This document shows positions 19,456 to 28,599 of a stretch of DNA of 64,000 nucleotides, one piece after another. Under the pieces are notes generated by a model. That model saw only the letters and a program-made list of their open reading frames with translations. It ran no database searches and had not been told where the DNA came from. The DNA comes from CAVPDG01 sp963702535 (GTDB taxonomy: Bacteria > Chloroflexota > Anaerolineae > Anaerolineales > UBA4823). The stretch spans positions 179,190 through 243,189 of the forward strand of contig CAVPDG010000013.1 in NCBI GenBank assembly GCA_963702535.1. The letters are read 5' to 3'. Both the position numbers and the translations under genes were made by a program. How positions within the stretch are numbered: the first letter of the stretch is position 1; every line of letters begins with the position of its first letter.

Positions 19456-20922
19456 ATGCAAAGGATCTCAATTGACCCTATCACCCGGCTGGAAGGCCAC
19501 GGCAAGATAGAGATCTTCCTAACCGATGAGGGAGACGTTGCCAACACTTACTTCCAGATTCCTGAGCTGCGCGGTTTTGAGCGCTTTGTCATCGGTAGAC
19601 CGATCGAAGAGATGGCTCTGCTCACCAACCGCATCTGCGGTGTGTGCCCCGAGGCGCATCACATGGCGGCTGCCAAGGCAGCAGACGCGGTTTATAAAGT
19701 GGAGATCCCCTCTACCGCCAGGAAGCTGCGCGAGCTGCTTTATTCCGGCTTTTACTTCACCGATCACACCACCCATTTCTACGCCTTGGGTGGTCCCGAT
19801 TTCGTCATGGGACCCGACGCCCCGGTTGCCGAGCGTAACATCCTGGGTGTCATTCATAAAGTGGGGCTCGAGATCGGCGGCAAGGTGATCCAGGCAAGAA
19901 AGTACGGGCACCATATCGTCGAGATCATCGGCGGGCGCAAGGTGCATCCCTGCACCTCCATCCCCGGCGGTCTGACCAAGGGCATTACCGAGGAGCAGCG
20001 CCAGGAGATCGAGCAGATCGGGCGCTGGGGCATCGATTTTGCCCAGTTCTCACTCCAGCTTTTCAGCGATATCGTCCTGGGCAATAAAGCCTACGTGGAC
20101 TTGATCCTGGGCGATATCTACACCCACAAGACATACTCCATCGGCTTGGTGGACGAAAACAACCGTATCAATTTCTACGATGGCAAAGTTAGCGTTGTTG
20201 CGCCGGACGGCGAGCGCATCGGTAAGTACGCACCCAATGAGTACACCGACTGGATCGCCGAGCGTGTCGAGCCCTGGACCTACCTAAAGTTCCCGTATCT
20301 AAAAAAGGTAGGCTGGAAAGGATTCGTAGACGGCAAGGACTCGGGCGTGTACTTCGCCACCCCGCTTTCTCGACTCAACGCCGCCGACAGCATGGCGACC
20401 CCCCTGGCACAGGAGCATTACGAGAAGTTTTACGCCACCCTGGGAGGCAAGCCCGTTCACCAGCGCCTGGCAATCCACTGGGCGCGCTTGATCGAGCTGC
20501 TCTACGCTGCAGAACGCATCGTCGAGTTGGCAACGGACCCGGAGATCACCTCGCCCAATTTCCACAAGATCCCCACCGAAAAACCCACCGAAGGAGTAGG
20601 CATCGTCGAAGCGCCGCGCGGCACGCTAACCCATCACTACAAGACAGATGAGCGCGGCATTGTCGTTGAAGCCAACTTGATCGTGGGCACCACCAACAAC
20701 TACGCACCGATCAGCATGTCGATCAGCAAGGCAGCTTCGAGCTTGATTAAAAAAGGCACGATTGTCAACGAAGGCATGCTGAACATGGTGGAAATGGCGT
20801 TTCGTGCTTACGATCCGTGCTTCGGCTGCGCCACGCACTCGCTTCCCGGGCAGATGCCGCTGGAGGTCACCATCCGAGACGCTGAAGGTAATCCCATCGA
20901 GGTTTTGAAGCAGTATTGTTGA
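19456..20922 (+). CDS. mvhA: [NiFe]-hydrogenase large subunit, group 3c-like
   Basis: A 488-residue catalytic subunit. Both nickel-binding motifs are present: RICGVCPEAHH near residue 58 and DPCFGCATHSLPG near the C-terminus. Twenty-seven residues follow the His, the usual maturation peptide cut off by an endopeptidase. The protease gene overlaps its end. An AGGAGG site lies just upstream of the ATG. Frame intact. Group 3c is inferred from the Hdr and MvhD neighbours rather than from phylogeny. Confidence 0.93.
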   Translation: MQRISIDPITRLEGHGKIEIFLTDEGDVANTYFQIPELRGFERFVIGRPIEEMALLTNRICGVCPEAHHMAAAKAADAVYKVEIPSTARKLRELLYSGFYFTDHTTHFYALGGPDFVMGPDAPVAERNILGVIHKVGLEIGGKVIQARKYGHHIVEIIGGRKVHPCTSIPGGLTKGITEEQRQEIEQIGRWGIDFAQFSLQLFSDIVLGNKAYVDLILGDIYTHKTYSIGLVDENNRINFYDGKVSVVAPDGERIGKYAPNEYTDWIAERVEPWTYLKFPYLKKVGWKGFVDGKDSGVYFATPLSRLNAADSMATPLAQEHYEKFYATLGGKPVHQRLAIHWARLIELLYAAERIVELATDPEITSPNFHKIPTEKPTEGVGIVEAPRGTLTHHYKTDERGIVVEANLIVGTTNNYAPISMSISKAASSLIKKGTIVNEGMLNMVEMAFRAYDPCFGCATHSLPGQMPLEVTIRDAEGNPIEVLKQYC

Positions 20923-21476
20923 GGCGCGATCTGAGCTCTTCCATTACCGGCGCTGGAGGTCAGGCAGCGAGCGCACCAGGCTGCTCTGATCTCCAGCCTC
21001 CAAAGCAGCGTATCGTCATCGGCTTAGGAAATCCCATCCTGGGCGATGACGGCTTCGGTTGGGTCGTAGCCGAGGAAGTTCGCGCCCGCATCGGCGCGCA
21101 AGAACCAAACCTGGACATCGAGTGTTTCTCCCTCGGCGGCTTAAGCCTGATGGAACGGCTGGTAGGTTACGATGAGGCGATCTTGATCGACGCCATCCAC
21201 CTGGGACAAACGCCAGTGGGTACGCTACTTGTGATCAGTCTGGAAGATCTTCCGGATAACATGGCTGGGCACCTTTCATCGGGCCACGACACCACGCTGA
21301 AAACCGCCATCCAGATGGGCAAATCGCTGGACGCGCATCTACCGGACAGCATCACTATCGTCGGCGCAGAAACATCGAACAGCTTCGACTTTTCCGAGGA
21401 GCTGACTGCGCCAGTACAAGCCGTTGTGCCAACGGCGGTCGAGAAGGTTTTACAGCTTCTATATATTCTGGGATGA
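20916..21476 (+). CDS. Hydrogenase maturation endopeptidase (HyaD/HycI/FrcD-type)
   Basis: A 186-residue protein. The family motif IGLGNPILGDDGFG appears at about residues 34-47, LIDAIHLG contains the second metal-ligand Asp, and HLSSGHDTTLK supplies the conserved His. These proteases cut the C-terminal peptide of the large subunit after nickel insertion. The frame opens at TTG 20916, overlapping mvhA; the first 30 residues are not conserved-looking, so the true start may be later. No hypABCDEF genes are in the window. Confidence 0.85.
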   Translation: MLRRDLSSSITGAGGQAASAPGCSDLQPPKQRIVIGLGNPILGDDGFGWVVAEEVRARIGAQEPNLDIECFSLGGLSLMERLVGYDEAILIDAIHLGQTPVGTLLVISLEDLPDNMAGHLSSGHDTTLKTAIQMGKSLDAHLPDSITIVGAETSNSFDFSEELTAPVQAVVPTAVEKVLQLLYILG

Positions 21477-21501
21477 TGACATCTCAAGGAGCGTAATCAG
21501 A

Positions 21502-21969
21502 ATGATCTCCCCTGAATTGTTACGCAGATATCCGTTTTTTAGCCAGCTGACCGATGCCCACTTGAAAGCGCTGGCTATGGTTTCCGAAGTTGAAGAGGTC
21601 AAAGCGGGAACGGTGCTCTTCTCCGAAGGACAAACAGCCGCCCTGCTGTATTTCCTGCTCGAAGGCAGCATCGACCTGACGTACGCCGTCGGCGAGGGAT
21701 TACAGCCAAAAACACACAAAGTATTTCAGGTCGGGGAGATCAACCCCGAAGAAGTATTCGGTATCAGCGCGCTTGTCGAGCCCTACACGATCAACGCCAA
21801 TGGCATAGCAGCTAAAGATTGCCGCTATATCACGATCGACGCAAAAGCGCTGCGCGCCATGATGGAAATGGATAACCATTTAGGCTATATCTTCATGACG
21901 CGCATTGCGAAGATCGCCCTGGAACAACTGGTAGCTGTCCGCGTCCAACTCGCCGCTGCGTGGTCGTAA
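21502..21969 (+). CDS. Stand-alone cyclic-nucleotide-binding-domain protein
   Basis: A 155-residue protein with a single cNMP-binding (CRP N-terminal) fold: FFSQLTDAHLKALAMVSE, VLFSEGQTAALLYFLLEGSIDL and the phosphate-binding-cassette region VFGISALVEPYTINANGIA. There is no HTH. The cassette lacks the canonical FGE Glu and the Arg that bind the cyclic phosphate (here FGI and a Thr), so cAMP binding is doubtful. An AAGGAG site precedes the ATG at 21502. It sits between the hydrogenase protease and a GNAT acetyltransferase. Confidence 0.8.
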   Translation: MISPELLRRYPFFSQLTDAHLKALAMVSEVEEVKAGTVLFSEGQTAALLYFLLEGSIDLTYAVGEGLQPKTHKVFQVGEINPEEVFGISALVEPYTINANGIAAKDCRYITIDAKALRAMMEMDNHLGYIFMTRIAKIALEQLVAVRVQLAAAWS

Positions 21970-22015
21970 TTCTTACACCGAGATTCGTATCGAGCATCAA
22001 CGGAGATAAACGCCT

Positions 22016-22579
22016 ATGATCTCAGAGGATTTGATGTACAGACAGGTTGTCACCCTGCGTGATGGCGCCCGCGTTTTATTGAGACCACTCACGGTCGATG
22101 ACCGGCAAGCCTTGCTGGACCTGTTCGTCCCCGTCCCGCCGGAAGAGCGCCGGTTCATGCGGCACAACGTGAATAACCCTGAAGTCGTCAACTCCTGGGT
22201 TGATCACCTGAATTACGACAAGATATTTCCTTTGATCGGCTTGGTTGGAGACAGGATTGTAGGCGTGGGTACATTGCATTTCCATGACGGCGCCGCCAGG
22301 CACCGCGGCGAAATCCGATTATTCCTGTCCAAGGATTTTCGCCGGCGCGGCCTCGGCATGAAGATGACCCAGGCGCTCATCGAATATGCCAAGCGCAAAA
22401 GCCTGTACCTGCTCGAAGTGCAGATTGTCCGCGATCTGACCAACGACATCAAGGCGATGCAAAAATGTGGCTTTGAGTCCTGCTGCACGCTTGAAGACTA
22501 TTACATGCTGCCAGACGGCGAGTTGCGCGATGTGGTCATCCTGACGCTGCGCTTGCGCGGCTTAGATGGAGAGTTCTGA
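22016..22579 (+). CDS. GNAT-family acetyltransferase, Pat-like by context
   Basis: A 187-residue N-acetyltransferase. The acetyl-CoA-binding signature is FRRRGLGMKMTQALIEYA, and LIGLVGDRIVGVGTLHFH gives the preceding strand pair. The start is supported by GGAGAT upstream of ATG 22016. In mycobacterial Pat proteins a cNMP-binding domain is fused to a GNAT domain; here the two parts occur as adjacent genes. Protein lysine acetylation is therefore a reasonable guess, but the substrate is unknown. Confidence 0.8.
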   Translation: MISEDLMYRQVVTLRDGARVLLRPLTVDDRQALLDLFVPVPPEERRFMRHNVNNPEVVNSWVDHLNYDKIFPLIGLVGDRIVGVGTLHFHDGAARHRGEIRLFLSKDFRRRGLGMKMTQALIEYAKRKSLYLLEVQIVRDLTNDIKAMQKCGFESCCTLEDYYMLPDGELRDVVILTLRLRGLDGEF

Positions 22580-22647
22580 TCCCGTTTCCGTTCAACCCGT
22601 TGACAGCCGCATAATTACGAGCGCTACATTCAGTGTGTTTCATTTGT

Positions 22648-22695
22648 AGGGGCGACCCTCCCCATCGATTGGGGGGCACCAACAGGGTCGCCCCT
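22648..22695. repeat. Intergenic REP-like nested hairpin (GTAGGGGCGACC type)
   Basis: Outer arms AGGGGCGACCCT (22648-22659) and AGGGTCGCCCCT (22684-22695) pair perfectly. An inner CCCC/GGGG hairpin encloses ATCGATT. There is no T-tract. It lies between the GNAT and S1P-lyase-like genes. It shares the GTAGGGGCG leader with the palindrome at 60007-60028. Confidence 0.75.
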
Positions 22696-22786
22696 TCGGC
22701 TGAGTGAGGGTTGAAGTAGATCTATCGATACCGACCCTCAGGCAGCCATCCAGACCGCGAGGTATTCTGACTTCAAGGAGGAGTGT

Positions 22787-24208
22787 ATGTCTGAAGAAAA
22801 TCCGGCGCCCATCAGCGAAGGTCCGTTTGGAGATTTACATCCCTATCGCAACTGGACGGAAACTTTTACCCATATTCCAAAGCAAGGCAGACCCGAAGAA
22901 GCCATCACGGATGAGCTGAAGAAGATCGCAGCGATAGAGGATCAAAAGTGGGTTTCCGGGCAGGTCTCGGGCACAATGTACCACGGTGGAAAAGAGCACT
23001 ACGATTTCTTGAACCACATCTTCGGCTTATTCTCGTATGTCAATCTCATCCAGCGGGATATGTGCCCAAGCGGAACCAAATTTGAAGCTGAGATCACATC
23101 GATGGTCGCAAATATGCTGCACGCCGAAGCGGCGATTGCAGCTAATCCAGAAGATGTCGTTTGTGGTGCGCTGACCTCAGGCGGCAGTGAAAGCATCTAT
23201 AATGCAATTTACGTCTACCGGGAAAAAGGGCGTGTCGAAAGAGGCATCACCGCGCCTGAAATGATCACACCGACGACCATCCACCCCGCGTTCAACAAAG
23301 CTGCACATTACCTGGGCGTAAAACTGGTGCGGGTTCCGATTGACCAGGATTACCAGGCGGATGTTGCCGGGATGCGCACCCGGATCAACAGCAATACCAT
23401 CGCGCTTGCGGGGTCCGCGGGTAGCTACCCACATGGCGTCATTGACCCGATCGATCAGCTTTCAGATCTGGCGCTCGAGCAAGGTCTATGCCTGCACGTT
23501 GACGGCTGCCTGGGCGGATTTATTCTGCCGTGGATCGAAAAATTGGGCTATGCTATCCCACCCTTCGATTTTCGCAATCCCGGTGTAACCTCCATGTCTT
23601 GCGATACCCACAAATACGGCTACTCGCTCAAAGGCACCTCGGTCGTGGTTTACCGCAATCCCCGGCTACGCCGCTACCAATATTTTGCACAGACGGACTG
23701 GCCTGGCGGATTGTACGCCTCACCGACAGTACAGGGCAGCCGCTCAGGGGGCTTGACCGCGGCAACCTGGGCTGCCCTGGTTTCCACGGGCGAAGAAGGT
23801 TACCTGGCAGCCGCACGCCGCATTATGGATACGGCAGATAAAATCCGAGAGGGGATCAGCCATATACCCGAGATCAAGATCATGGGCAAATCCACATTCT
23901 TGATTTCCATGACTTCCGCAGAGGTCGATATTTACATGGTGAACGATTACCTGACGCTGAAAGGCTGGCGGATGAATGGCTGTCAGAATCCGCCCGGTTT
24001 CCATTTCTGTGTTACCCTGAGCAACACGCTCCCTGGTGTAGCCGAGCACTTTGTTGCCGACCTGCAGGATGCGGTTCAGTTCGCCCAAAACCCGCCGTAC
24101 CCCCAGGCGAAGAGCGGCGCGCTGTACGGGCTTGCCGGTTCGCTTGAGGGAAGCGAGTTTCTTAAAGAAGGGATATTCAGTTTGCTGGACGAGACCTACA
24201 CGCCCTGA
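22787..24208 (+). CDS. PLP-dependent decarboxylase/lyase closely like sphingosine-1-phosphate lyase
   Basis: A 473-residue group II PLP enzyme. Blocks read like eukaryotic S1P lyase: KWVSGQVSGTMYHGG, LTSGGSESIYNAIYVYRE, HPAFNKAAHYLGVKLVRVP, PHGVIDPIDQLSDLA, LHVDGCLGGFILPWIEKLGY, and the PLP lysine Lys276 in SCDTHKYGY. The following ASPTVQGSRSGG is also S1P-lyase-like. AAGGAGG precedes the ATG. There is no N-terminal membrane anchor, as in bacterial forms. Activity on sphingoid phosphates is plausible but glutamate/tyrosine decarboxylase-type substrates cannot be excluded. Confidence 0.85.
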   Translation: MSEENPAPISEGPFGDLHPYRNWTETFTHIPKQGRPEEAITDELKKIAAIEDQKWVSGQVSGTMYHGGKEHYDFLNHIFGLFSYVNLIQRDMCPSGTKFEAEITSMVANMLHAEAAIAANPEDVVCGALTSGGSESIYNAIYVYREKGRVERGITAPEMITPTTIHPAFNKAAHYLGVKLVRVPIDQDYQADVAGMRTRINSNTIALAGSAGSYPHGVIDPIDQLSDLALEQGLCLHVDGCLGGFILPWIEKLGYAIPPFDFRNPGVTSMSCDTHKYGYSLKGTSVVVYRNPRLRRYQYFAQTDWPGGLYASPTVQGSRSGGLTAATWAALVSTGEEGYLAAARRIMDTADKIREGISHIPEIKIMGKSTFLISMTSAEVDIYMVNDYLTLKGWRMNGCQNPPGFHFCVTLSNTLPGVAEHFVADLQDAVQFAQNPPYPQAKSGALYGLAGSLEGSEFLKEGIFSLLDETYTP

Positions 24209-24210
24209 GG

Positions 24211-24930
24211 CTATTTCGTCGTCGTATTGTAGAACCAGTTATACGCGAAATAGCCCGACCCTGTGGTGCTATCGAAGCGGATAGCGATCTGCTTCAGACC
24301 TTTGAGTTCGTCTGGGATGCTGAAGGTATAGGTCTGCGTGCCACCCGAACCGGAGGAGAAGGTATCAACCTTGATACCGTTGATGCCTTTGGTTCCCATT
24401 TTATTCATGCGCACGGCGAAGGTGTCGTTCTTGGGCAGATTGTAGGTCGTGATCGTCACCGAAGAGTTGCGCACGACCGCTGTAATCTTGAAGGTAGGGT
24501 AACCGGTGATACCGCCGGTTCCGGTCCCGCCGCCGCCGCTGGGGTTGTTCCAGAACCAGTTATACGCGTAGTAGCCGGAGCCGGTGGTGCTATCAAAGCG
24601 AATAGCAATCTGCTTCAGACCCTTCAAGTCGGCAGGGATATCGAACGTCAATGTCTTCGCTCCACCTGAGCCGCTCGAGAAGCTGCCCACCACAATCCCG
24701 CTGACAGCCTTCGTCCCGATCTTACCCATGCGGACCTTGAATTCATCATTCGGCGGCAAATTGTGGGTTTTGATCGTGACCGTGGTATTCTTGACCACAC
24801 TGGAGATTGAAAAGGTTGGATAGCCAGAGTATGCTGCGCTGGCTGACTCGCTGCTGGCGAGGACGTTCAACTGCCCCATGGGTAGAGCCAACAGCACCAA
24901 TATGACCACGATTCTCAAAAGCGCCTTCAT
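24211..24930 (-). CDS. Secreted protein made of two near-identical 85-residue repeats
   Basis: A 239-residue exported protein. A signal peptide covers about residues 1-26. Two copies of an unrecognised beta-rich domain follow, each running from YPTF through NLP-ND-F-VRM-K-GTK, FSSGSGG, and ending GLKQIAIRFDSTTGSGY-AYNWF. They are joined by a glycine linker. The ATG at 24930 is preferred over 24957 because AAAGGAGG lies just before it. The near-identity of the copies at DNA level points to a recent internal duplication. Function unknown; likely extracellular adhesion or binding. Confidence 0.75.
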   Translation of the reverse strand: MKALLRIVVILVLLALPMGQLNVLASSESASAAYSGYPTFSISSVVKNTTVTIKTHNLPPNDEFKVRMGKIGTKAVSGIVVGSFSSGSGGAKTLTFDIPADLKGLKQIAIRFDSTTGSGYYAYNWFWNNPSGGGGTGTGGITGYPTFKITAVVRNSSVTITTYNLPKNDTFAVRMNKMGTKGINGIKVDTFSSGSGGTQTYTFSIPDELKGLKQIAIRFDSTTGSGYFAYNWFYNTTTK

Positions 24931-25054
24931 TTCCGCCTCCTTTCTCCGTATATCCATATTATATTTCGAAAGTGTATAATCCGCACGCAGAACTCTTCAA
25001 TAGAAAGACGGTAAAACGATCCCAGAAGTTTCCATCGCGCAGGAGATCCCATCG

Positions 25055-25984
25055 ATGAGTGCACCAGCGCCACAATCAACAGGATATTGCTCCACCGAGT
25101 CACGAAACAATCGAGAGCCACTGATCGGCAGCGCCCCGCGTACGGACTTCTGGATATGCCTTGAATACCCGTACCCCATGTCTGAAAAGGCTCTCCGAGA
25201 GAACCGCTTGACAGAAGAAATTAAGGCTTACCTGGATTTGTTACAATCCACGCTCTCGAATGCACGCGTGCTGCTCATCCGCCGGCAGCGTAGCTCGATG
25301 GACGGCGCTCTGCTGCTCTACCTCGCAGACGGGCGAGACCCAAGCCCACTGCTCTACAAGCTTCCCCTGGCTAACTACACAGACCTGCTCGATTTGGATA
25401 TCCCAGCTTTCTTTACCCAAGGTGTTCCAACACTTCCAGCGCCTTGCAACGAGCCCTTGTTCCTGGTGTGCACTAACGGCAAGCGCGATGTCTGCTGCTC
25501 AAAATGGGGTCTCCCGGTGTTCAAAACCCTCGCCCAACAATACGGCGAGCAGGTGTGGCAATCCTCTCATGTGGGCGGGCATCGCTTTGCGCCCAACCTG
25601 GTTTGCCTGCCGCACGGTGTATTCTATGGGCGGGTACCACCGCGAGAGGTCTCCGCCATTGCCCGACGCTACTCAACAGGCTTGCTCTCCCTGGATTTCT
25701 ACCGCGGCAGAGCGGCTTACGCTGCCCCGGTGCAGGTAGCAGAGTATTACCTGAGGCTGATGACTGGCAACACGACCATCGGCGCGTACCGCTTTGAAAG
25801 ACAAACTCCGATCGATGAGCGGCATTGGGAGGTTGTCTTCTCAGATACCCAGGCGGCCAAATCTTATCAAGTTATGGTCGAGTCTTACTGGACGGAAAGA
25901 GAGATTTTTGAAAGTTGCAACACCCCAACGCAAAAAAAGCCGCTCTGGGAGTACCGCTTGCAACAACCCATCCAACAAAGTTGA
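25055..25984 (+). CDS. Sucrase/ferredoxin-like (Apd1/AIM32-type thioredoxin-fold) protein
   Basis: A 309-residue protein of the sucrase/ferredoxin-like family. Signature blocks are CTNGKRDVCCSKWGLPVF and SSHVGGHRFAPNLVCLPHG, with the Cys and HxGGH residues that bind a [2Fe-2S] cluster in characterised relatives. The region GLLSLDFYRGRAAYAAPVQ follows as usual. A TATAAT at about 24975-24980 may be its promoter. The role in bacteria is unknown; related fungal proteins affect redox stress. Confidence 0.8.
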   Translation: MSAPAPQSTGYCSTESRNNREPLIGSAPRTDFWICLEYPYPMSEKALRENRLTEEIKAYLDLLQSTLSNARVLLIRRQRSSMDGALLLYLADGRDPSPLLYKLPLANYTDLLDLDIPAFFTQGVPTLPAPCNEPLFLVCTNGKRDVCCSKWGLPVFKTLAQQYGEQVWQSSHVGGHRFAPNLVCLPHGVFYGRVPPREVSAIARRYSTGLLSLDFYRGRAAYAAPVQVAEYYLRLMTGNTTIGAYRFERQTPIDERHWEVVFSDTQAAKSYQVMVESYWTEREIFESCNTPTQKKPLWEYRLQQPIQQS

Positions 25985-26113
25985 GCAGCGATGAGCCTAT
26001 CAGTTTTATTATCTTATCCTATGTAGGCGATCACGGGTGTAAAATAACCGAGGCAATTAGATGTTCTTCTCATTTGCTGACTATGCGGAAATGCGTTGGA
26101 CAATAGAGGGAAA

Positions 26114-26746
26114 ATGTCATCAAACCTGACCAATTTCCAGATATACGACCTGCTCAATCGCCCTCACCCGCTCTGGCTGGTGAAGATCAATCTCAGCGAA
26201 GTCAGCCTGTGGAGCGCAGATCTCAGCGGGTGCAATTTGAGCCATGCCGATCTCACTCACGCCGACCTGACCGGCAGCAACCTGATGTCTGCTAACCTCT
26301 CCAAGGCATCCTTAAACTCCACGAATCTTTTCGAATGTTACCTGAGCATGGCGAACCTCACCGAGGCAAACCTTACCCGAGCCAACCTCACCCGGGTAAC
26401 AGCCGATAAAACTATCATGGTCCAGGTGATCCTCGCTGAAGCCAACCTGAGCCGCGCCAACCTGACCCACGCCAACCTGAACAGAGCAAACCTATACGGT
26501 GCCACCATGGTGAGAACCGATTTGAGCAAGGCAGATATGGTTGGCGTAAATATGAACTCCGCCAACCTGGCGATGGCGAATCTATTCGAAGCCAATTTAA
26601 GCAATGCCGACCTGCGCTTGGTCAACTTTGAGAAGGCAGATCTGACCGGCGCAAACCTGGCAAATGCCAATATCGCCGGAGCGAACCTGGATGGCGCCGA
26701 CCTCACCGACACGATCATGCCAGACGGCAGAAAACACATTCTCTAA
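26114..26746 (+). CDS. Pentapeptide-repeat protein
   Basis: A 210-residue protein whose central and C-terminal parts are tandem A(N/D)LXX pentapeptides, for example ANLTEANLTRANLTR, ANLSRANLTHANLNRANLY and ADLTGANLANANIAGANL. This folds as a right-handed quadrilateral beta helix. The ATG at 26114 is chosen over an earlier TTG. A short spacer separates it from the next gene. Function is not predictable; some relatives mimic DNA. Confidence 0.88.
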   Translation: MSSNLTNFQIYDLLNRPHPLWLVKINLSEVSLWSADLSGCNLSHADLTHADLTGSNLMSANLSKASLNSTNLFECYLSMANLTEANLTRANLTRVTADKTIMVQVILAEANLSRANLTHANLNRANLYGATMVRTDLSKADMVGVNMNSANLAMANLFEANLSNADLRLVNFEKADLTGANLANANIAGANLDGADLTDTIMPDGRKHIL

Positions 26747-26760
26747 CACAAAGAAGAATT

Positions 26761-27351
26761 ATGGATAAAGACAAAGAAGCCAGTTTTTTTCCGTTCCATG
26801 CCATTAATGAATTTATGACGGACGAGTACCGCGATGATGTAGTCCGCTCGGTGTTGCTAGCCTACGACACACTTCCGGATGAATATCGGACCCGGATCGA
26901 TCGCAACATCAAGAAATCTATCCAAATTCCGGGATTTCGTAACAGCGCCAAGGCGCCTGCCCAGTTGAGGGTCAAGCCGGCGATTGACTCCTTCCAGAAG
27001 AACCCAGCCCTGGTTTCGGCGATCCTGAGCGCCTGGTCCGAGCTGCATGCCGGCTTGCGTCAGCAGATTTGCGAGCTGCTGATCTCGCGCGGCTGGGAGT
27101 TACTGCCCATCGAGGCCGACCGGACAAAATTGCCGGGATTTTTGACAAAATGGCCCAAAGGCGAGGATTTCGAGACGCTCTACGCCGCCTTCTCGGCGCT
27201 GCAGCCGGATGCAGCGCTGGAGATGAACGATGTCAGTCTCATGGTCGTCTGGTTGAGCGGTCGCCTGCCGTACGAATTCGTCGAAAAGGACGAAATCGCC
27301 GAGGAAGCCCCGGTTACAGATGATGGAGATCACGCCGAGCAGAAACCCTGA
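26761..27351 (+). CDS. Hypothetical helical protein, 196 residues
   Basis: I do not recognise this protein. It is acidic, soluble and mostly helical (DDVVRSVLLAYDTLPDEYRTRI, NPALVSAILSAWSELHAGLRQQI), with a disordered acidic tail. It lies 14 bases after the pentapeptide gene and is likely in its operon. Its stop codon TGA abuts the stop of the convergent propeller gene, sharing the hexamer TGATCA. Confidence 0.55.
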   Translation: MDKDKEASFFPFHAINEFMTDEYRDDVVRSVLLAYDTLPDEYRTRIDRNIKKSIQIPGFRNSAKAPAQLRVKPAIDSFQKNPALVSAILSAWSELHAGLRQQICELLISRGWELLPIEADRTKLPGFLTKWPKGEDFETLYAAFSALQPDAALEMNDVSLMVVWLSGRLPYEFVEKDEIAEEAPVTDDGDHAEQKP

Positions 27352-28461
27352 TCACGGTCCCCAACGCGGCTGATAATCTGCACTGTTGTTACCGCTGAGA
27401 CGGGTGACTTCTGATCCATCTGTGCGCATGATATAGATCTCGTTATTGCCATCCCGGTAAGATGTAAAAGCAATCCATCGCCCATCTGGCGAGAAGCTTG
27501 GCCCCAGGTTATCACCCCCAGCGGTCACCTGGCGTAAGCCCTTGCCATCCACCCCGATCAAATAGATATCGCGATCGCCTGGCGGTCCCGCATAAAAAAC
27601 GATCGTATCCCCGTCTGGCGACCAATCGCTGCGACCGCCAATGCCGCTGACCCCGCGCGTGACGCGCCGCAGATTGTCGCCATTGGCATTGATGGTGTAG
27701 AGCTGCACAGAGCCATCCCGCTTCGAAGCAAATACGATCCGCGAGCTATCCGGAGACCAGCTGGGGTCATAGCCGCTGCCATCCTGGCGCGAGACCTGGC
27801 GCGGATTGCTGCCATCAGCCCGCATGAGCCAGATAGACTGCTCGCCCCCGGCTTCGGCGGTGAACACAATCCGGTTACCATTGGGCGAGATCTCAGGTGC
27901 ATACAGGCTACCGATGCCATCGGTCAGCCGGTTGGGGGCTCGGTTGTCCAATTCCATCTGGTAAATCTGGTAGGCGCCCTCGATGTTTGCTGCGTAAACG
28001 ATGCGATTGCCATCGGGAGACAGAGATGCATAAAAATGATTGGCGTTCGCATCGGTGAGCTGGACCCGGTCGCTGCCATCCGCATTCATCAGGCAAATCT
28101 GATCGCGTTCCCCCACAGTGCAGGTGAAGACGATCTTCCCCGGCGGCGGTTCTAAGAAAACCGGGGGCGTGAAGCCAATCGTTGCCGTGGGCGAAAGTTG
28201 AGCGCTGGTCTCGGAAGGGATTACTGCCAGTGGCGTCGCCGGTGGCGCGCTGGGCTGGGATTGGATCGTCGCCGGCGGCATTACCGGCGTCTCGAAAAGC
28301 TGCACAAGCGCAGTGCGCGTCATTGCTCCGCGGGGCAGCACACTCTCCCGCCAGTATACGGCGCTGATCAGGCAGAGCACGCACAGGACGATCAAGCTCC
28401 CACCGCTGATCAAGACGGCAAGATATATCTTGCGCTCACGTCTTTTTGGATCGCTATCCAT
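27352..28461 (-). CDS. TolB-like PD40 beta-propeller membrane protein
   Basis: A 369-residue protein. One N-terminal membrane helix (residues 12-34) is followed by a Pro/Ala linker and about six PD40 repeats with the typical pattern SPDGNRIVYA, SPNGNRIVFTA, SPDSSRIVFAS, SPDGDTIVFYA and SPDGRWIAFTS. The fold is a WD40-like propeller held outside the membrane. Its partner is unknown. No pal or tol genes are near. Confidence 0.85.
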   Translation of the reverse strand: MDSDPKRRERKIYLAVLISGGSLIVLCVLCLISAVYWRESVLPRGAMTRTALVQLFETPVMPPATIQSQPSAPPATPLAVIPSETSAQLSPTATIGFTPPVFLEPPPGKIVFTCTVGERDQICLMNADGSDRVQLTDANANHFYASLSPDGNRIVYAANIEGAYQIYQMELDNRAPNRLTDGIGSLYAPEISPNGNRIVFTAEAGGEQSIWLMRADGSNPRQVSRQDGSGYDPSWSPDSSRIVFASKRDGSVQLYTINANGDNLRRVTRGVSGIGGRSDWSPDGDTIVFYAGPPGDRDIYLIGVDGKGLRQVTAGGDNLGPSFSPDGRWIAFTSYRDGNNEIYIMRTDGSEVTRLSGNNSADYQPRWGP

Positions 28462-28599
28462 ACTCGCACCTCATCTACGCCCTCCGGAAATCATCACGGC
28501 AAATCTCAACATCCCTGATTATATCAATGCGATGATCTATCGAATAATGTTACACTTAACCGTGAGCGGCGCTTACATCCTTGTACCTGGAGTATTGAC

